From the NCBI GenBank assembly GCA_019915015.1, contig JAHBBC010000040.1, positions 1 to 64,000 on the forward strand: a stretch of 64,000 nt of DNA. The letters are read 5' to 3'. The position numbers were made by a program, and so were the translations under genes. Shown one piece after another: positions 32,584 to 43,164 of the stretch; positions within the stretch are counted from its first letter, which is position 1, and each line of letters starts with the position of its first letter. Under the pieces are notes generated by a model. That model was not told where the DNA came from and made no database searches. It worked only from the letters and a program-made list of their open reading frames with translations. The DNA comes from Auriscalpium vulgare (lineage: Eukaryota; Basidiomycota; Agaricomycetes; Russulales; Auriscalpiaceae).

Positions 32584-33111
32584 GTCTACTTCCTCGTACC
32601 CTTTGTGAAGTGTGCGGCAGCCGACCTGCTCCTTATAGCTCCGCATCGGCACGTCGCCACTTCGCCCATGCCAGACATGCTGAGCGGCCGATGGCACCGG
32701 CGGGATTCGAGCCAGATCACGATGTGTGATCATTCGCGTCTGTTGTGACGGCAGGCTACTTCAATGAAGCTGTGGGCTCCAAGTCATGTGGTATTAAAAA
32801 ACAGGAGGTATACCAAAAATGCGCCGCGTTTGTAGGTCTGAAGTGTACTATATATCTGTATGAATGATTGTAACCCAGGTACGTCGACGCTTACAATGGC
32901 GCAGGCATCTAGCCGCCGTTGATCGTCTCCAGCGATGCCGCGATCATACGGTAAAGATATGGTGCGGCGTTGTCTTGGCATATTCATCGTAAAAGGTGCT
33001 GTAGCGTTGACGGATAAAGAGGGCTTAACGTGGAGTAATGACGAAGTAATGATTCAGCATGAGAAAACTCGATGCCTTCAAAGCCGCATACTAGTCGGTC
33101 GTATACCACAA
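32584..33111. other. Intergenic, aquaporin to F-box
   Basis: No gene seen. A block near 32903-32925 is also present after the truncated aquaporin at about 35990-36020, marking a deletion junction in the second unit. Confidence 0.5.
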
Positions 33112-34873
33112 CTACTTTCCAACGACCTCGAACGGATACCCAGCCTCCGCGCGGGCGCGCACCACATCGTCTTCAAGCTCGGGGCTAGTATATTTGGTCA
33201 GGGTATATGGTTTTGTCACTAGGACCTCGAGTGTCGGGAAAGCGAGTGCAGCTGACGCGGGCCTATTATGACCTGCAGCCTCGGAGTTGATATTCGTCCG
33301 CAGGTACTGCAGCACCGTGCTAAATGTAGAGAGATCGGGGGCGTCGATTCTGCGTGTCATTGGGCAACATGCTGACAAGCAGGCCCAGATCTCCGGTGTC
33401 CCACAATCGTGGGTGTGGACATGTTGAGTGTGACGTAGGTCTAAATGATCGAAGAGCGCTCCTATCATTGCAATATGTGTGCTTTCCGGGATGGCTTACC
33501 GCGAGAAAATGTGCAGAGAAACATCAGACCGAAAGGACCCTCTCCGTCGCGGTACTGTTCTACTCCCTTGAATATACCGTAAGAGCGGTCATTATCTGCA
33601 GATGAGAGCTCCGTTCTCCAGACGCCGAATCCGAGTTCGTGTTCGGACCGCGCGACAAGGAGGGTAGGTTGGCGACCTGCAGATTGCGCAATAGAGTGGG
33701 ACGGGTGAAGATGGGCTGTCAACGCCGGAAGGACGCGTTGCAATTCTTCGACGGTAACACTGGGTGCAGAGCACTTGAACATCGCTTTGAAGCCATCGGC
33801 ATGACGCAGGTTGCTCATGAAGTTCCCGCATTTCCGAAGATTGCCATCGACGAGTAAACGAGTGAGGCGAGGGAGTGAGATTGTGTGACTTGGGCTCAAA
33901 CCAATATTCGGCGAATCCAATGGTAGGCAGTCCCCGAGAATCAGGGTCTCGATGGATTCGAGTGAGCGGAGGGCTTCAACAAGCGCATCTACGGTGGGAA
34001 ATATGCGGACAGATTTCCGGCTGGAGCGACAGGCATCTCCTTGTATCATCAGATATGTGAGTGAATTGAACAGCGGAGAGCGCCACGGTGTTGGATTCCA
34101 AGCACAGAGAGTGAGAGATCGAAGGCGTGGTGCGTGGTCGGCAAATATGGGTAGCGGAGGCGACACAGTCAGGGGCCGTGATCCTGCTGGTAACAGAAGT
34201 CGAGAATTTCCAGCATGGGTGCCGGCAAGGCGAGGAATCCGATGTCGGTGTCCGCAGGGAATTCGGGGTCCATGTAAAGCGCTTTAATGTGTCCCAAGTG
34301 ATTGTACAAGTGATCTTTCCATGGGTAATCAGAGTCTGGCCGTGCCCCATGGAGATCCACGATGATGGGAGCTCCTTTTGAACGTGCGAGCAGCTCCTCG
34401 GTCCATTCGGGACCTATGCTGAAGGAGACGCGCTCCCATAAAGCGGGATGTGCGAGCGCAGCCTCTCGCCAGTAGTGGCAGACGTGCGTCACCTTTATCC
34501 AGCCCATCCGCTGAGCGGCCGAAGAAGTAGGGCCACCTGGCTCATACTGGTCGTATTCCCGAGAATGCGTGACAATCGGCTCGTCGAGGGCTACCGTCGA
34601 GAAGACGCGTGTGAGGATCTCCACAGGCAAGCGAGCGACAGGAGTGAGGGCGTTGAGGCGACCGTCGATGATAGTCTTGAGGGCAAACAGCTGTTGCCTG
34701 TCCTGATCCAGGCCCTGGCCCTGCGCGGGTCACTGCCTGGATATCCTGCGATTCCGCAGAGACACCGTCGAAACGATGCACCCATTGTTGGAGGGCAGAC
34801 CACAATGCATCGGCGCTGCAGAAGCAGGGTTAGTTCGGTGCAAATAAAAGGCGCGTGCGTTGTACCTTTCCAT
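33112..34873 (-). pseudogene. F-box-like gene, unit 1, with broken frames
   Basis: An ATG at 34873 and a short first exon (ME, then intron) join to SADALWSALQQWVHRFDGVS. The F-box-like region reads LTPVARLPVEILTRVFSTVA and WIKVTHVCHYWREAALAHPA, followed by LWERVSFSIGPEWTEELLAR and LRR-like text (LTRLLVDGNLRKCGNFMSNL). A 3' exon after an intron near 33490 ends EAGYPFEVVGK. The frame shifts twice with no plausible intron: at about 34711-34726, before the F-box, and at 34166-34171, where DHGP meets a TGA while the family text continues in another frame (SPPLPIFADHAPRLRSLTL). Either this is a pseudogene or these are sequence errors. It is paralogous to 37331-39025. Confidence 0.7.
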
Positions 34874-35104
34874 TGTGTGAGGTTAGGCTTCAACTTGAGC
34901 TTGAGGCCTTGAGGGCGAAGAGGGCGGAAGGGCCACGTCGCGCGGTGTAAATGTGGGAAACCAAACCTGACTCCCCGCCTTACTGCCGCTGGCGAAAGAG
35001 TCACTCACCATGCGCAAGCGCCTCCGAGGATGGCAAGCCAAATGTCGAAATTGTCATTGTCGCCTTCCAGAACGGAGTACGGTTCAGGATGGATGATATT
35101 TCCC

Positions 35105-35470
35105 ACAGGTGCGAGTATCCTTGTTCGATTCTATCGGCAGCTGGTCAGCACACAAGTGCAAGTCAATATCGTACAATGCAGCTCACCGTTCCATTTACGC
35201 GCGGATTGAACCACAAATCAACTTGAACGCAGGATCATTGCCAGTGCAACCGCGGCGGCGCGTCGGGCATCACCCGGCCCGGCAGTTGGTCCTCCTTCGC
35301 CAGCTCGTCCGCTCAGGCTGTCGTTCATGCCATTATTCTAGCACTCGCAGCTGTTGCACATCATTCTTCATCCCCAAGGGCCTACCATAAGCATGACCAG
35401 AGCGCAGTCCCCGACCACACGAGCCATCTGCTGCAGCAACTGCATTCTCTGAACCACTCAGACCGCCGTC
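35105..35470 (+). repeat. Dispersed repeat R, copy 3
   Basis: This is a shorter copy of the repeat at 29915-30475, upstream of the truncated aquaporin. Confidence 0.7.
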
Positions 35471-35499
35471 CATGCACCCCGATGACGTTGGCCCTGCGC

Positions 35500-35960
35500 A
35501 GTGCGCGCGGCGTCCGGACCAGACACTTACCTCGGACAACTCCTCGGCGCACGGATCGGAGGGCTTCTCATCCACGCCAACTATTTTCACGCAATCGATA
35601 TCTACGAAGGCGGGGACGGCCTGCGCATGCTCAAAACCGCGTCCTTATATTCCACTTACACCGTATGTCTCCCGGTGCCCTTTTTGCTCCATGTTATTCG
35701 CTCACGACTTGTCCAGGCTGCTTACATGCGTTCCGAAAATTGATCCTTCGATGAGGTATGCACCCCGTGTCTCATTTTTATATCTCGCTCATGTACTCCC
35801 AGTTCCTCGGCGCCTTCGTCATCCTGCTCGTCGTGTTCTCCGTCTGACTCTGGGACAGGCGCTACGGGCCCCTCCGCCAGGCCTCGTACCGCTCTTCATC
35901 GTCACATTCATCGTCGTTCTAGGGATCGGCGCGGCATTCGGAATGCAGACAGGTCAGTAC
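35500..35960 (+). pseudogene. Truncated aquaglyceroporin, unit 2
   Basis: Only the middle of the channel remains: LGQLLGARIGGLLIHANYFH, IDIYEGGDGLRMLKTASLYS, AAYMRSEN followed by a stop, FLGAFVILLVVFSV followed by a stop, then VVLGIGAAFGMQT. Both pore motifs (NPA boxes) and the N-terminus are absent. It cannot encode a channel. Confidence 0.85.
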
Positions 35961-36383
35961 TGCCTTCTATCGTTACGCATCACCGATGAGCAGGCATCTG
36001 GCCGCCGGTGATTGTCTGAGACTCCTGGCTTCATGACCCCTCAGCGGATCCCTATCTAGCAGCTCAGCTATCGTCACCTCTGTCGTTTGGAACTGCGGTG
36101 CGGCTTCGGTGCAAGTCGGCGTCTTGGATCTCGTTCGTCTTGTATCTCGTTTGAGCCAGACGCATGGTTCGTCACATCCCCCGACTCGCTGTTGACTCCC
36201 TCTCTTCAGATATCAGTCTCCAGCCCAACCGCCCGCCCCGCACTCAACGCATCCAGCACGCGTTGGGCGTGTCTCACTGCCTCAGCCTGCACTGCAATGC
36301 TCAGGTCACATGGCGAGTGAAACTCCCTGAGGCCGCAGCGGCGCAGCCACTTCCGCACGAACGAGACAGAGTGTCCGCTGGCC

Positions 36384-36390
36384 TATATAA
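36384..36390 (+). promoter_or_regulatory. TATA box before the 119-residue gene
   Basis: TATATAA lies about 115 bases before the ATG at 36505, with a C-rich leader between, as in fungal promoters. Confidence 0.45.
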
Positions 36391-36504
36391 ACCCGTCGCA
36401 TCCACCCCCAATCGCCACCACCGGTTGCCCACATACACCATTACCCACCCACTGAACGTCCATACCGCACCTCCCACGTACGCGCTGCACCCTCATACCA
36501 CGCA

Positions 36505-36864
36505 ATGTCACCACCATCTGGCTTCTCAAAAACGCTTCCGCCACACAAGCGCTACCTGTCATTGACTACCGACGGAAAACAGGAGCGCCCTGATCGCCTC
36601 CCGAAAAACAAGTTCTTCGCGGCCATCATACGCTTCCGGCGGAGGACGGGCCACCTCGGCGGGCTGCCGCAGGATCTCTCCCAGTCACACTTCCTTCAGC
36701 AGGTGCAGAAGCATCACAACAGAGAAAGATCGAAGTATTATCATCTCCCGCCGCAACCGATGTTTTCAACCTTGGATGACCTGGAGGCGCTGGAATGGCA
36801 GCACAAACGCGACCTGGCGGAGCTGGTGTTGGCTGATCGTGAAAGGAAGCGTCTGGAGGAATGA
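36505..36864 (+). CDS. Small basic protein, unrecognised
   Basis: A single open frame of 119 residues starts MSPPSGFSKTLPPHKRYL and ends LADRERKRLEE. It is basic in the middle (KNKFFAAIIRFRRRTGHL) and charged, probably helical, at the end. No signal peptide or membrane segment is visible. It sits in the part of unit 2 that has no counterpart in unit 1, behind a TATA box, so it was gained with that insertion or lost from unit 1. No family recognised. Confidence 0.45.
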   Translation: MSPPSGFSKTLPPHKRYLSLTTDGKQERPDRLPKNKFFAAIIRFRRRTGHLGGLPQDLSQSHFLQQVQKHHNRERSKYYHLPPQPMFSTLDDLEALEWQHKRDLAELVLADRERKRLEE

Positions 36865-37330
36865 TAGGGGGGCAGGCTACCTGATGACTCATATGCGCCG
36901 GCCACATAAATCGTCGTTGTCGGTCAGTTAGAGATTACATCATGTACTGAGTGTGTAGAGTACGCGCTGTGTTTCTTTACTAGTCAAAGTAACGCTGCTC
37001 TTGCGTGTACTGTTTGTATTCAAATAGAACTATCATATTCCTGCATTGCAATGCCACACGGAAAAACTCCTGCGCGTATACATATTGCGTGCGCCGGTTA
37101 GGTTGCTGTATTGTTTGACGGCCGTCGAACAGAGACATTTCCTACAATTACTGTGCTATCATGATACAAACCGTTCTTGGCCGATGATATAGAGTGAGCG
37201 CGAGTACCTACATAGCTCATGAGTGAACAATTAGCGTCTACTCCCACGATTTGCGGTATTTTGTGAAATTCGGACGCGTGCAACCGCATTCTAGGGCGGA
37301 TCTCTGCCGCCGTATAACACAGCTAGGTCT
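36865..37330. other. Intergenic, insertion remainder
   Basis: AT-richer DNA with no gene. Similarity to unit 1 resumes near 37270-37340, at a CCTTGAACGGATACCCAGCC block. Confidence 0.5.
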
Positions 37331-39025
37331 CGATGACCTTGAACGGATACCCAGCCTCCGTACGGGCGCGCACTACATCGTCTTAAAGCTCGGGGATAGC
37401 ACGTTGAGGATTTATCGCTAGGAGCTCGAGTGCCGGGAAAGCAACCGCTGACTCGGGCCTAGTACGATCTGCGCGGTTCGACCTACGAGTAATATCACTC
37501 GTAGCATCGGAGTTGATATCCTGACGCAAGCACTGCAGCGCCGTGCTCAACGCAGAGGAATAACGGATGTCGATTCTGCGTGTCCTCGGGCAACAAGCTG
37601 ATAAACAGGCCCAGATCTCCGGTGTCCATGTGCTGTATTTGCAGAGGTGTGTTGTGGTGAGCTGCCGATGCGCAGATATATATCAGGAGGAAGGCAAAAC
37701 TCCCAGTCGCTGGCGCTGTTCCATTGTCCTACGTTGAATGCTTCGTAGAAAGATTAGTGGCTGGAAGTGAAAGTCCTGTCTTCCAGATGCCGAAAGTCAA
37801 TCCATAGCCGGACGGCGTAACGATGAGGGTAGGTCGGAGATCTGGAGACTGCGTGAAGAACGGAATCGGGCGAAGATGGGCCGTCAACGCCGGAAGAAAG
37901 CGTTCCAAATCTTCAACTGTGATAGGGGTGTAATGCACTTGAACATCGCCTTGAATTCATCGGCGTGACGCAGGATGCTCATGAAATTTCCACATTTTCG
38001 AAAGTTGCCATCGACGACTAGATGGGTGAGGTGAGGGAGGGAAATTGTACAGGTGGGGGTATCCGCCAAATCCAAGGGCAGACAGCCCCCAGAATCAGTG
38101 TTTCCACGGATGCGAGAGGGCGCAGGGCTCGGATCAGCGCATCGAGGCTGGGAAAAACAGAATATGACTCCGTTTCGTCTTCTTCGATCTTCAGGAACGT
38201 GAGGAGTAGAAGACCGGAGAGTCCCATGGCGTTGGATCCCAACCACTGAGACTGATGGATCGAACGCGGGGGGCGTGGTCGGCAAACAAGAGTAGTGGGG
38301 GCGACACAGTCGGGGACGACCCAGCCTAGCCGGGAGAGAAGTACTGGATGTAGCACCAGTGAAAGGTTTCCTGCATGGGCGCCGGTAAGGCAAGGAATCC
38401 AATGCCCATCTCCGAAATTCGGGGTCCGTGTAAAGTGCCTTCATGTGTCCCAAGTGATTCACTGATTGTTCAGGCAATCGTTCCATGGGTAGCGATGGCC
38501 TGGCCGAGCCCCACGGAGGTCCACGATGACGGAAGTTCCCTTTGAACGCGCGAGAAGCTCCTCGGTCCATTCGGGGCCTATGCTGAAGGAGACGCGCTCC
38601 CATAAAGCGGGATGTGCGAGGGCAACCTCTCGCCAGTAGTGGCAGACGTGCGTCACCTTGATCCAGCCCATACGCGCAGTGGCCGGAGAGGGAGGGACGC
38701 CACCTGGATCATGCATGTCGTAGACTCGAGAATGCGTGATAATCGGATCGTCAAGGGCTACCATGGAGAAAACGCGCGCCAGGATCTCCGAAGGTAAGCG
38801 CGCGATAGGGGCGAGGGCATTGAGGCGACTTGAGAGAAAGCAAGAGTCGCAGGTCGTTCGCCAGGCCCTGTCGTGCGTGTCGCACGGCTTTGAGATCCTT
38901 CGAGTCGGCAGAAACGTCGTCGAAGCGATGCACCCATAGTTGGATGCGGACCACAATGAGTTGGCGCTGCCCAGCTTGTGTCAACACGGTTTGTGCATGA
39001 GCGTCAGTGCGTCGTACCTTTCCAT
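37331..39025 (-). pseudogene. F-box-like pseudogene, unit 2
   Basis: This is a decayed paralogue of 33112-34873. The ATG at 39025 and first intron are conserved. The first full block is shifted by a one-base deletion (the text becomes ASNYGCI where unit 1 has ALQQWVH). A deletion follows before LNALAPIARLPSEILARVFS, which is itself intact and continues WIKVTHVCHYWREVALAHPA. Further shifts follow DLRGARPGHRYPWNDCLNNQ. LRR-like text returns as LTHLVVDGNFRKCGNFMSIL. Several frameshifts exclude a functional product. Confidence 0.8.
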
Positions 39026-39379
39026 TAATGATTCACTGCGTTCTGGGCTCCGGTTTTAAGGCGGCAAGGTCTTTGAAGACGAGTGATGGCAGGCGGGCGC
39101 GCACAGAAAGTCATGACAGTGTCATGACAGAAGGAACCGCACGTGGGGATATTCATTTATGGGTTGGCACCTGCGCACTGGGTCAGTGGTCCTTCAAATA
39201 CGTGAGCGACTTGAGCTTGAGCGGTGGAAAGAGCCACACGGCTGAGGAATCGAAGGCGGGGTGCGTGGTCGTCATACAAGGGCAGTTAGTTGCACTGGAG
39301 GACGCGCGTGTGGGAAACCTGACTTGGGGACACCGCGCAGACTCTGGCACTACTCACTCGCGCACCGACCCCGAGCACT
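39026..39379. other. GCN20 upstream region
   Basis: Intergenic, including the block partly shared with 34960-35010 and a tandem GTCATGACAG-type repeat near 39110-39130. No gene. Confidence 0.45.
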
Positions 39380-42300
39380 ATGTCCTCCATCGAAATTGCC
39401 GAGCAGATCCGGTCAAGTCTTCCGGGCACAGAGGAGATTGTCGTGCAGTATCTCTCCGGCTACCTCGTCGACGACGCGAGCGAAGATGAGGACATCCTCG
39501 AGGTCGCGCGGTACATGCTCGAGTCCGTGACCATTGGCAAGGAAGACGCGCTCGAGCCCCTCATGAAGAGTCTCACCGGCATCCTGCAGGAGAGGCTCGT
39601 ACAGAGAGAAAAGGCTCGTGGAGGGCCGAAGCTGCAACGGCTGGACAAGGTCATGGACATGAGCAAAGCAGGTGCGATGTCGAGCACGATCGCGTTCGCG
39701 GAGGGCGTGGACCTGGAGTCGATCAACAAGGGAAAGTGAGTGCATGCGACTGTCCTGTTTGCATATCTAACCGCGTGTAGGGCATCGCGTGTCGATGTCA
39801 AAAAGCTGGAGAAGCAAGAGGCGAAGCTCAAGGCCAAGATCGAGAAACGTTCGCGGAGAGATCTGTACGAAGGCTCTAAACTCTTGGAGCAGGCGAACAA
39901 GAATAAGGTGCGCTGCGTTGAACTCGACTAGCCTTCATCGTCGTTTACATGTTTCTTGCAGCAATCCTACGAGGAGATGTTCATGAAGGTGACATCTACC
40001 CTCCACGCGCACAGCACAGACTGTAATGCTTTGTGCAGATCAATCCCCTGGAGGCGAGCGGTGCGGCCTCGAAAAATAAGAGCAAAGATATCCACCTTCC
40101 TTCGATCGACGTCAACTTTGGGTCGAACCGCATATTGTAGGACCCCTACCTACGTCGATTCGAACTCGTCTGACCATTCTCCATTCAGGTCCGGTGCTTC
40201 CCTCACCCTTGCTCACGGCCGCCGATACGGTCTCATCGGCCGCAATGGTGTCGGAAAGTCCACGCTCCTGCGGCACATCGCCATGCGTGATGTACCCATC
40301 CCACCGCACATCACCATCCTCTTCGTCGAGCAAGAAGTAAATAACCTCTTCGTGCAGTCTCTCTTCCTCGTCTGATCTCTCCCTCAGATCGTCGGTGACG
40401 ACACTTCTGCCATCGACTCTGTCCTCAAAGCAGATGTGTGGCGCGATCACCTACTCAAGGAGCAGGCTGCGCTGGACGCGAAGCTCGCTGAGCTCGAGAA
40501 GCCGGGTGCTGGTGGCGAAGAGATGTCGGATGCGCGACTGGAGGAAGCGCGGGACGAGGTGAGTGCCCGCCTCACGGAGGTACACGCGAGCCTGGCGGAG
40601 ATGGAGGCGGAAAGTGGTCCCGCAAGAGCGGCTGCGCTTCTCGCAGGTGCGTGTTGTTTGGACTATGTCCACACCATATACCTATCGTCTTGGCATGGTT
40701 AGGCTTGGGATTCCACGAAGAAGACCAGTCGCGGCCGACGAGATCCTTCAGTGGTGGTTGGCGGTAAATGCTTACTCATTACTTGAAGCGACAGATCCTG
40801 ACCACGTCGTAGAATGCGGCTCGCGCTTGCACGAGCTCTTTTTGTAAAGGTATACTGTGGTAGTTCGCTCGATCTACTGACATGCACTCATAATCGTCCT
40901 AGCCTGCTCTCCTCCTTCTCGATGAGCCTTCAAATCACAGTGAGCGTTCTCCTTCGTGCACGTTAGATGCCCGCTAAGGCCCTCACAGTCGACTTGAACG
41001 CTCTCGCATGGCTTGAAGACTACTTGCAAACATGGCCAGGCACCCTACTCGTCGTGTCTCACGACCGCGCCTTCTTGTATGCGGCTTCACCTTGTTTTTT
41101 GTGCGCTACTTGACAAGGCACTCCAGAGACGCCGTCGCCACGGACATTATCCATCAGCACTCCGGCAGGCTCGATTACTACAAAGGGTGCTCCTCAACTC
41201 CGCGTGGTGTCTTACATCGTTTCTGACCTTTGCTGCGAAACAGGAACTTCACCCAGTTCTACTCCACGAAGTCCGAGCGTGAGCGCAACCTCACGCGGGA
41301 GTACGATGCGCAAATGGAGTACCGCAAGCACTTGCAGGCCTTCATCGACCGATGGCGGTATAACGCTAACCGCGGTAAGTTCCTTGGATGCCATATTGTG
41401 GGGCGCAGCTGACGTATGTATCTCTTGGACAACAGCTGCACAGGCACAGTCGAAAATCAAAATTCTCGAAAAGGTTGGCGAAGCGCAGGCCTTTCTCAAA
41501 TGCTCTTCGCTCACGTCTTCCCCAGCTACCGGAGCTCTCACCTCCAGAAGTAGAAGACACAGAAACCTTCCGGTTCGCATCCACGTCTACCTTTGTCCAT
41601 TACGAGACCAATCTTGTGGCCCAACAGCTTCCCCGAGACGGAAAAGATCTCCCCGCCTCTACTTCAACTTTCCGAGGTCACATTCGGCTACGACGTGGCG
41701 AAGATCATCCTAAACAAGATCAACATTGATGTCGGGCTTGACTCTCGCATCGCCATCGTCGGCGCGAATGGTGCCGGAAAGTCCACCCTGTTAGTGTCCC
41801 TCGGATATATATCGAACTCGTCACTAATCGTATCAACATGACAGGATCAAGCTCCTGACCGGAGAACTCAACCCTATGGCCGGTCAGGTCAACCGTAACG
41901 GCCGGTTGCGCGTGTAAGCTTCCTCTTATCATACGATAATCACCTCTTACCCATCGTAACAGCGGATACTTCGCTCAGCATCACGTTGACACACTCATCC
42001 AGACTATGAACCCGGTCCAATTCCTCGCATCCAGATTCCCCGGCAAAACAGAGCAAGAGTACCGCAGTCATTTGGGAAATTTTCAGATTAGCGGCATGAC
42101 TGGGTAAGTCTCCTGTCCCGCATTGCTCTGATACGCGCTAACGTATCCGCGTATAGGCTGCAGTTGATCGGAACGCTGAGTGGAGGTCAGAAATCGCGCG
42201 TTGCGTTCGCGGTGTTATCTTTACAGCGGCCGCACATCCTGTTGCTTGATGAGGTACGCCTCTTCAGTCGCATCCAGCTGTTCCCAGACGTGCTCATTTG

Positions 42301-42694
42301 TTATCACCCAGCCTACCAATCACCTCGATCTCGAGGTTAGCGCGCCATTGAATTGCTGTCTGACATCGCACTGACCGCTTTCGTTGGTGTAGGGCTTGGA
42401 TGCTCTTATGGCGGCTCTTAGCAGCTGGAACGGAGGTGTGATTATCATCTCCCACGACGAGCGATTTATCACGACTGTTGCGAAAGAGGTTCGTCCCTTG
42501 TTCCTCGCGCGTCCTGTACTTGACATGACATCTCGCTGGCTAGCTCTGGGTATGTGGAGATGGCGGCGTTACGAAGTTCATGGGCGACGTGCAGGCCTAT
42601 AAGGTGAATAGATCTGCTGCACCCAGACAACGTTCATGCGCTGAAACTTCCCGACCAGAATCTCATCGTGAGCAACATCAAGGCGCGGCCGTAA
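39380..42694 (+). CDS. GCN20: ABCF3-type ATPase, GCN20 homologue
   Basis: This intron-rich gene encodes a cytosolic ABCF protein of about 730 residues. In yeast Gcn20 works with Gcn1 on ribosomes to activate the kinase Gcn2 during amino acid starvation. The start at 39380 ([20 protein letters not shown]) opens the GCN1-binding N-terminal region. Domain 1 has Walker [12 protein letters not shown], signature FSGGWR (spliced to [10 protein letters not shown]) and Walker [11 protein letters not shown]. Then come the SHDRAFL switch and a linker [19 protein letters not shown]. Domain 2 has [28 protein letters not shown] spliced to PTNHLDLE, and IIISHDERF. The end [11 protein letters not shown] is followed by a TAA at 42692. 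A 27-base microexon at 39962-39988 encodes QSYEEMFMK. Both ATP sites look complete. Confidence 0.95.
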
Positions 42695-43066
42695 CGGCAT
42701 TGATCAGCGAGCAGCGGCTTGACGTGTACGATGTGCATGTGCGTAATCCACATACCATGAGCAGTCCGACAGTGTGATTCTGAGCCTTTGAGAGCGCCCT
42801 CGTTGCCGAGCCGTTACCCGCTCTATACGCCAGCTGACCTCGCTCCTCCACCTTCGGGCTGAAATCGGGCTACGGCTGCCCTCGTCGGCTCATCGGGCCA
42901 CCGCCGCTTGTTTTTGCGCCAGAACTGGGCCGTAAATGTGATCGTGCTCGGCCAACAAGTCGACATCTTATCTTATCTAACCAAAATTTCGTGCACGTGT
43001 CGCAGAAACTGAATGGCTGCCGTGAACGCGGCTTTGCCTCGACTCTTCTTCCCCCACCTCGCTCCC

Positions 43067-43072
43067 TGACTC
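43067..43072 (+). promoter_or_regulatory. TGACTC, Gcn4/Cpc1-type site
   Basis: TGACTC is the core bound by Gcn4/Cpc1 bZIP activators of amino acid genes. It lies 36 bases before the TATA box and about 95 before the ATG of the branched-chain aminotransferase. Six bases can occur by chance; position and gene make it plausible. Confidence 0.5.
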
Positions 43073-43107
43073 GACTCCCGGTCAGCTGTCTCTAGCCGCC
43101 CACGGAG

Positions 43108-43114
43108 TATAAAA
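43108..43114 (+). promoter_or_regulatory. TATA box of the aminotransferase gene
   Basis: TATAAAA lies 57 bases before the ATG at 43165. Confidence 0.65.
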
Positions 43115-43164
43115 GACATCGAGCACCATCGCCGGCGTCATCCACCTAGATCGACAAAACCGCC

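Larger units (their letters stand above)
29915..39330. repeat. Tandem segmental duplication [repeat R - aquaporin - F-box]
   Basis: Unit 1 (about 29915-34990) and unit 2 (about 35100-39330) have the same order and orientation: repeat R, aquaporin (+), F-box gene (-). A block near 34960-35010 (GTGGGAAACC then ACTC-rich) resembles the GCN20 5' flank near 39320-39360, so the duplicated unit reaches that promoter. Unit 2 has lost the 3' half of the aquaporin and gained about 1.2 kb at 36040-37270. Confidence 0.7.

Noticed and set aside
32640..32725. tRNA-like text (GGATTCGAGCC) on one strand
   Set aside because: No acceptor or T stem of proper length pairs around it, and no anticodon arm could be placed.
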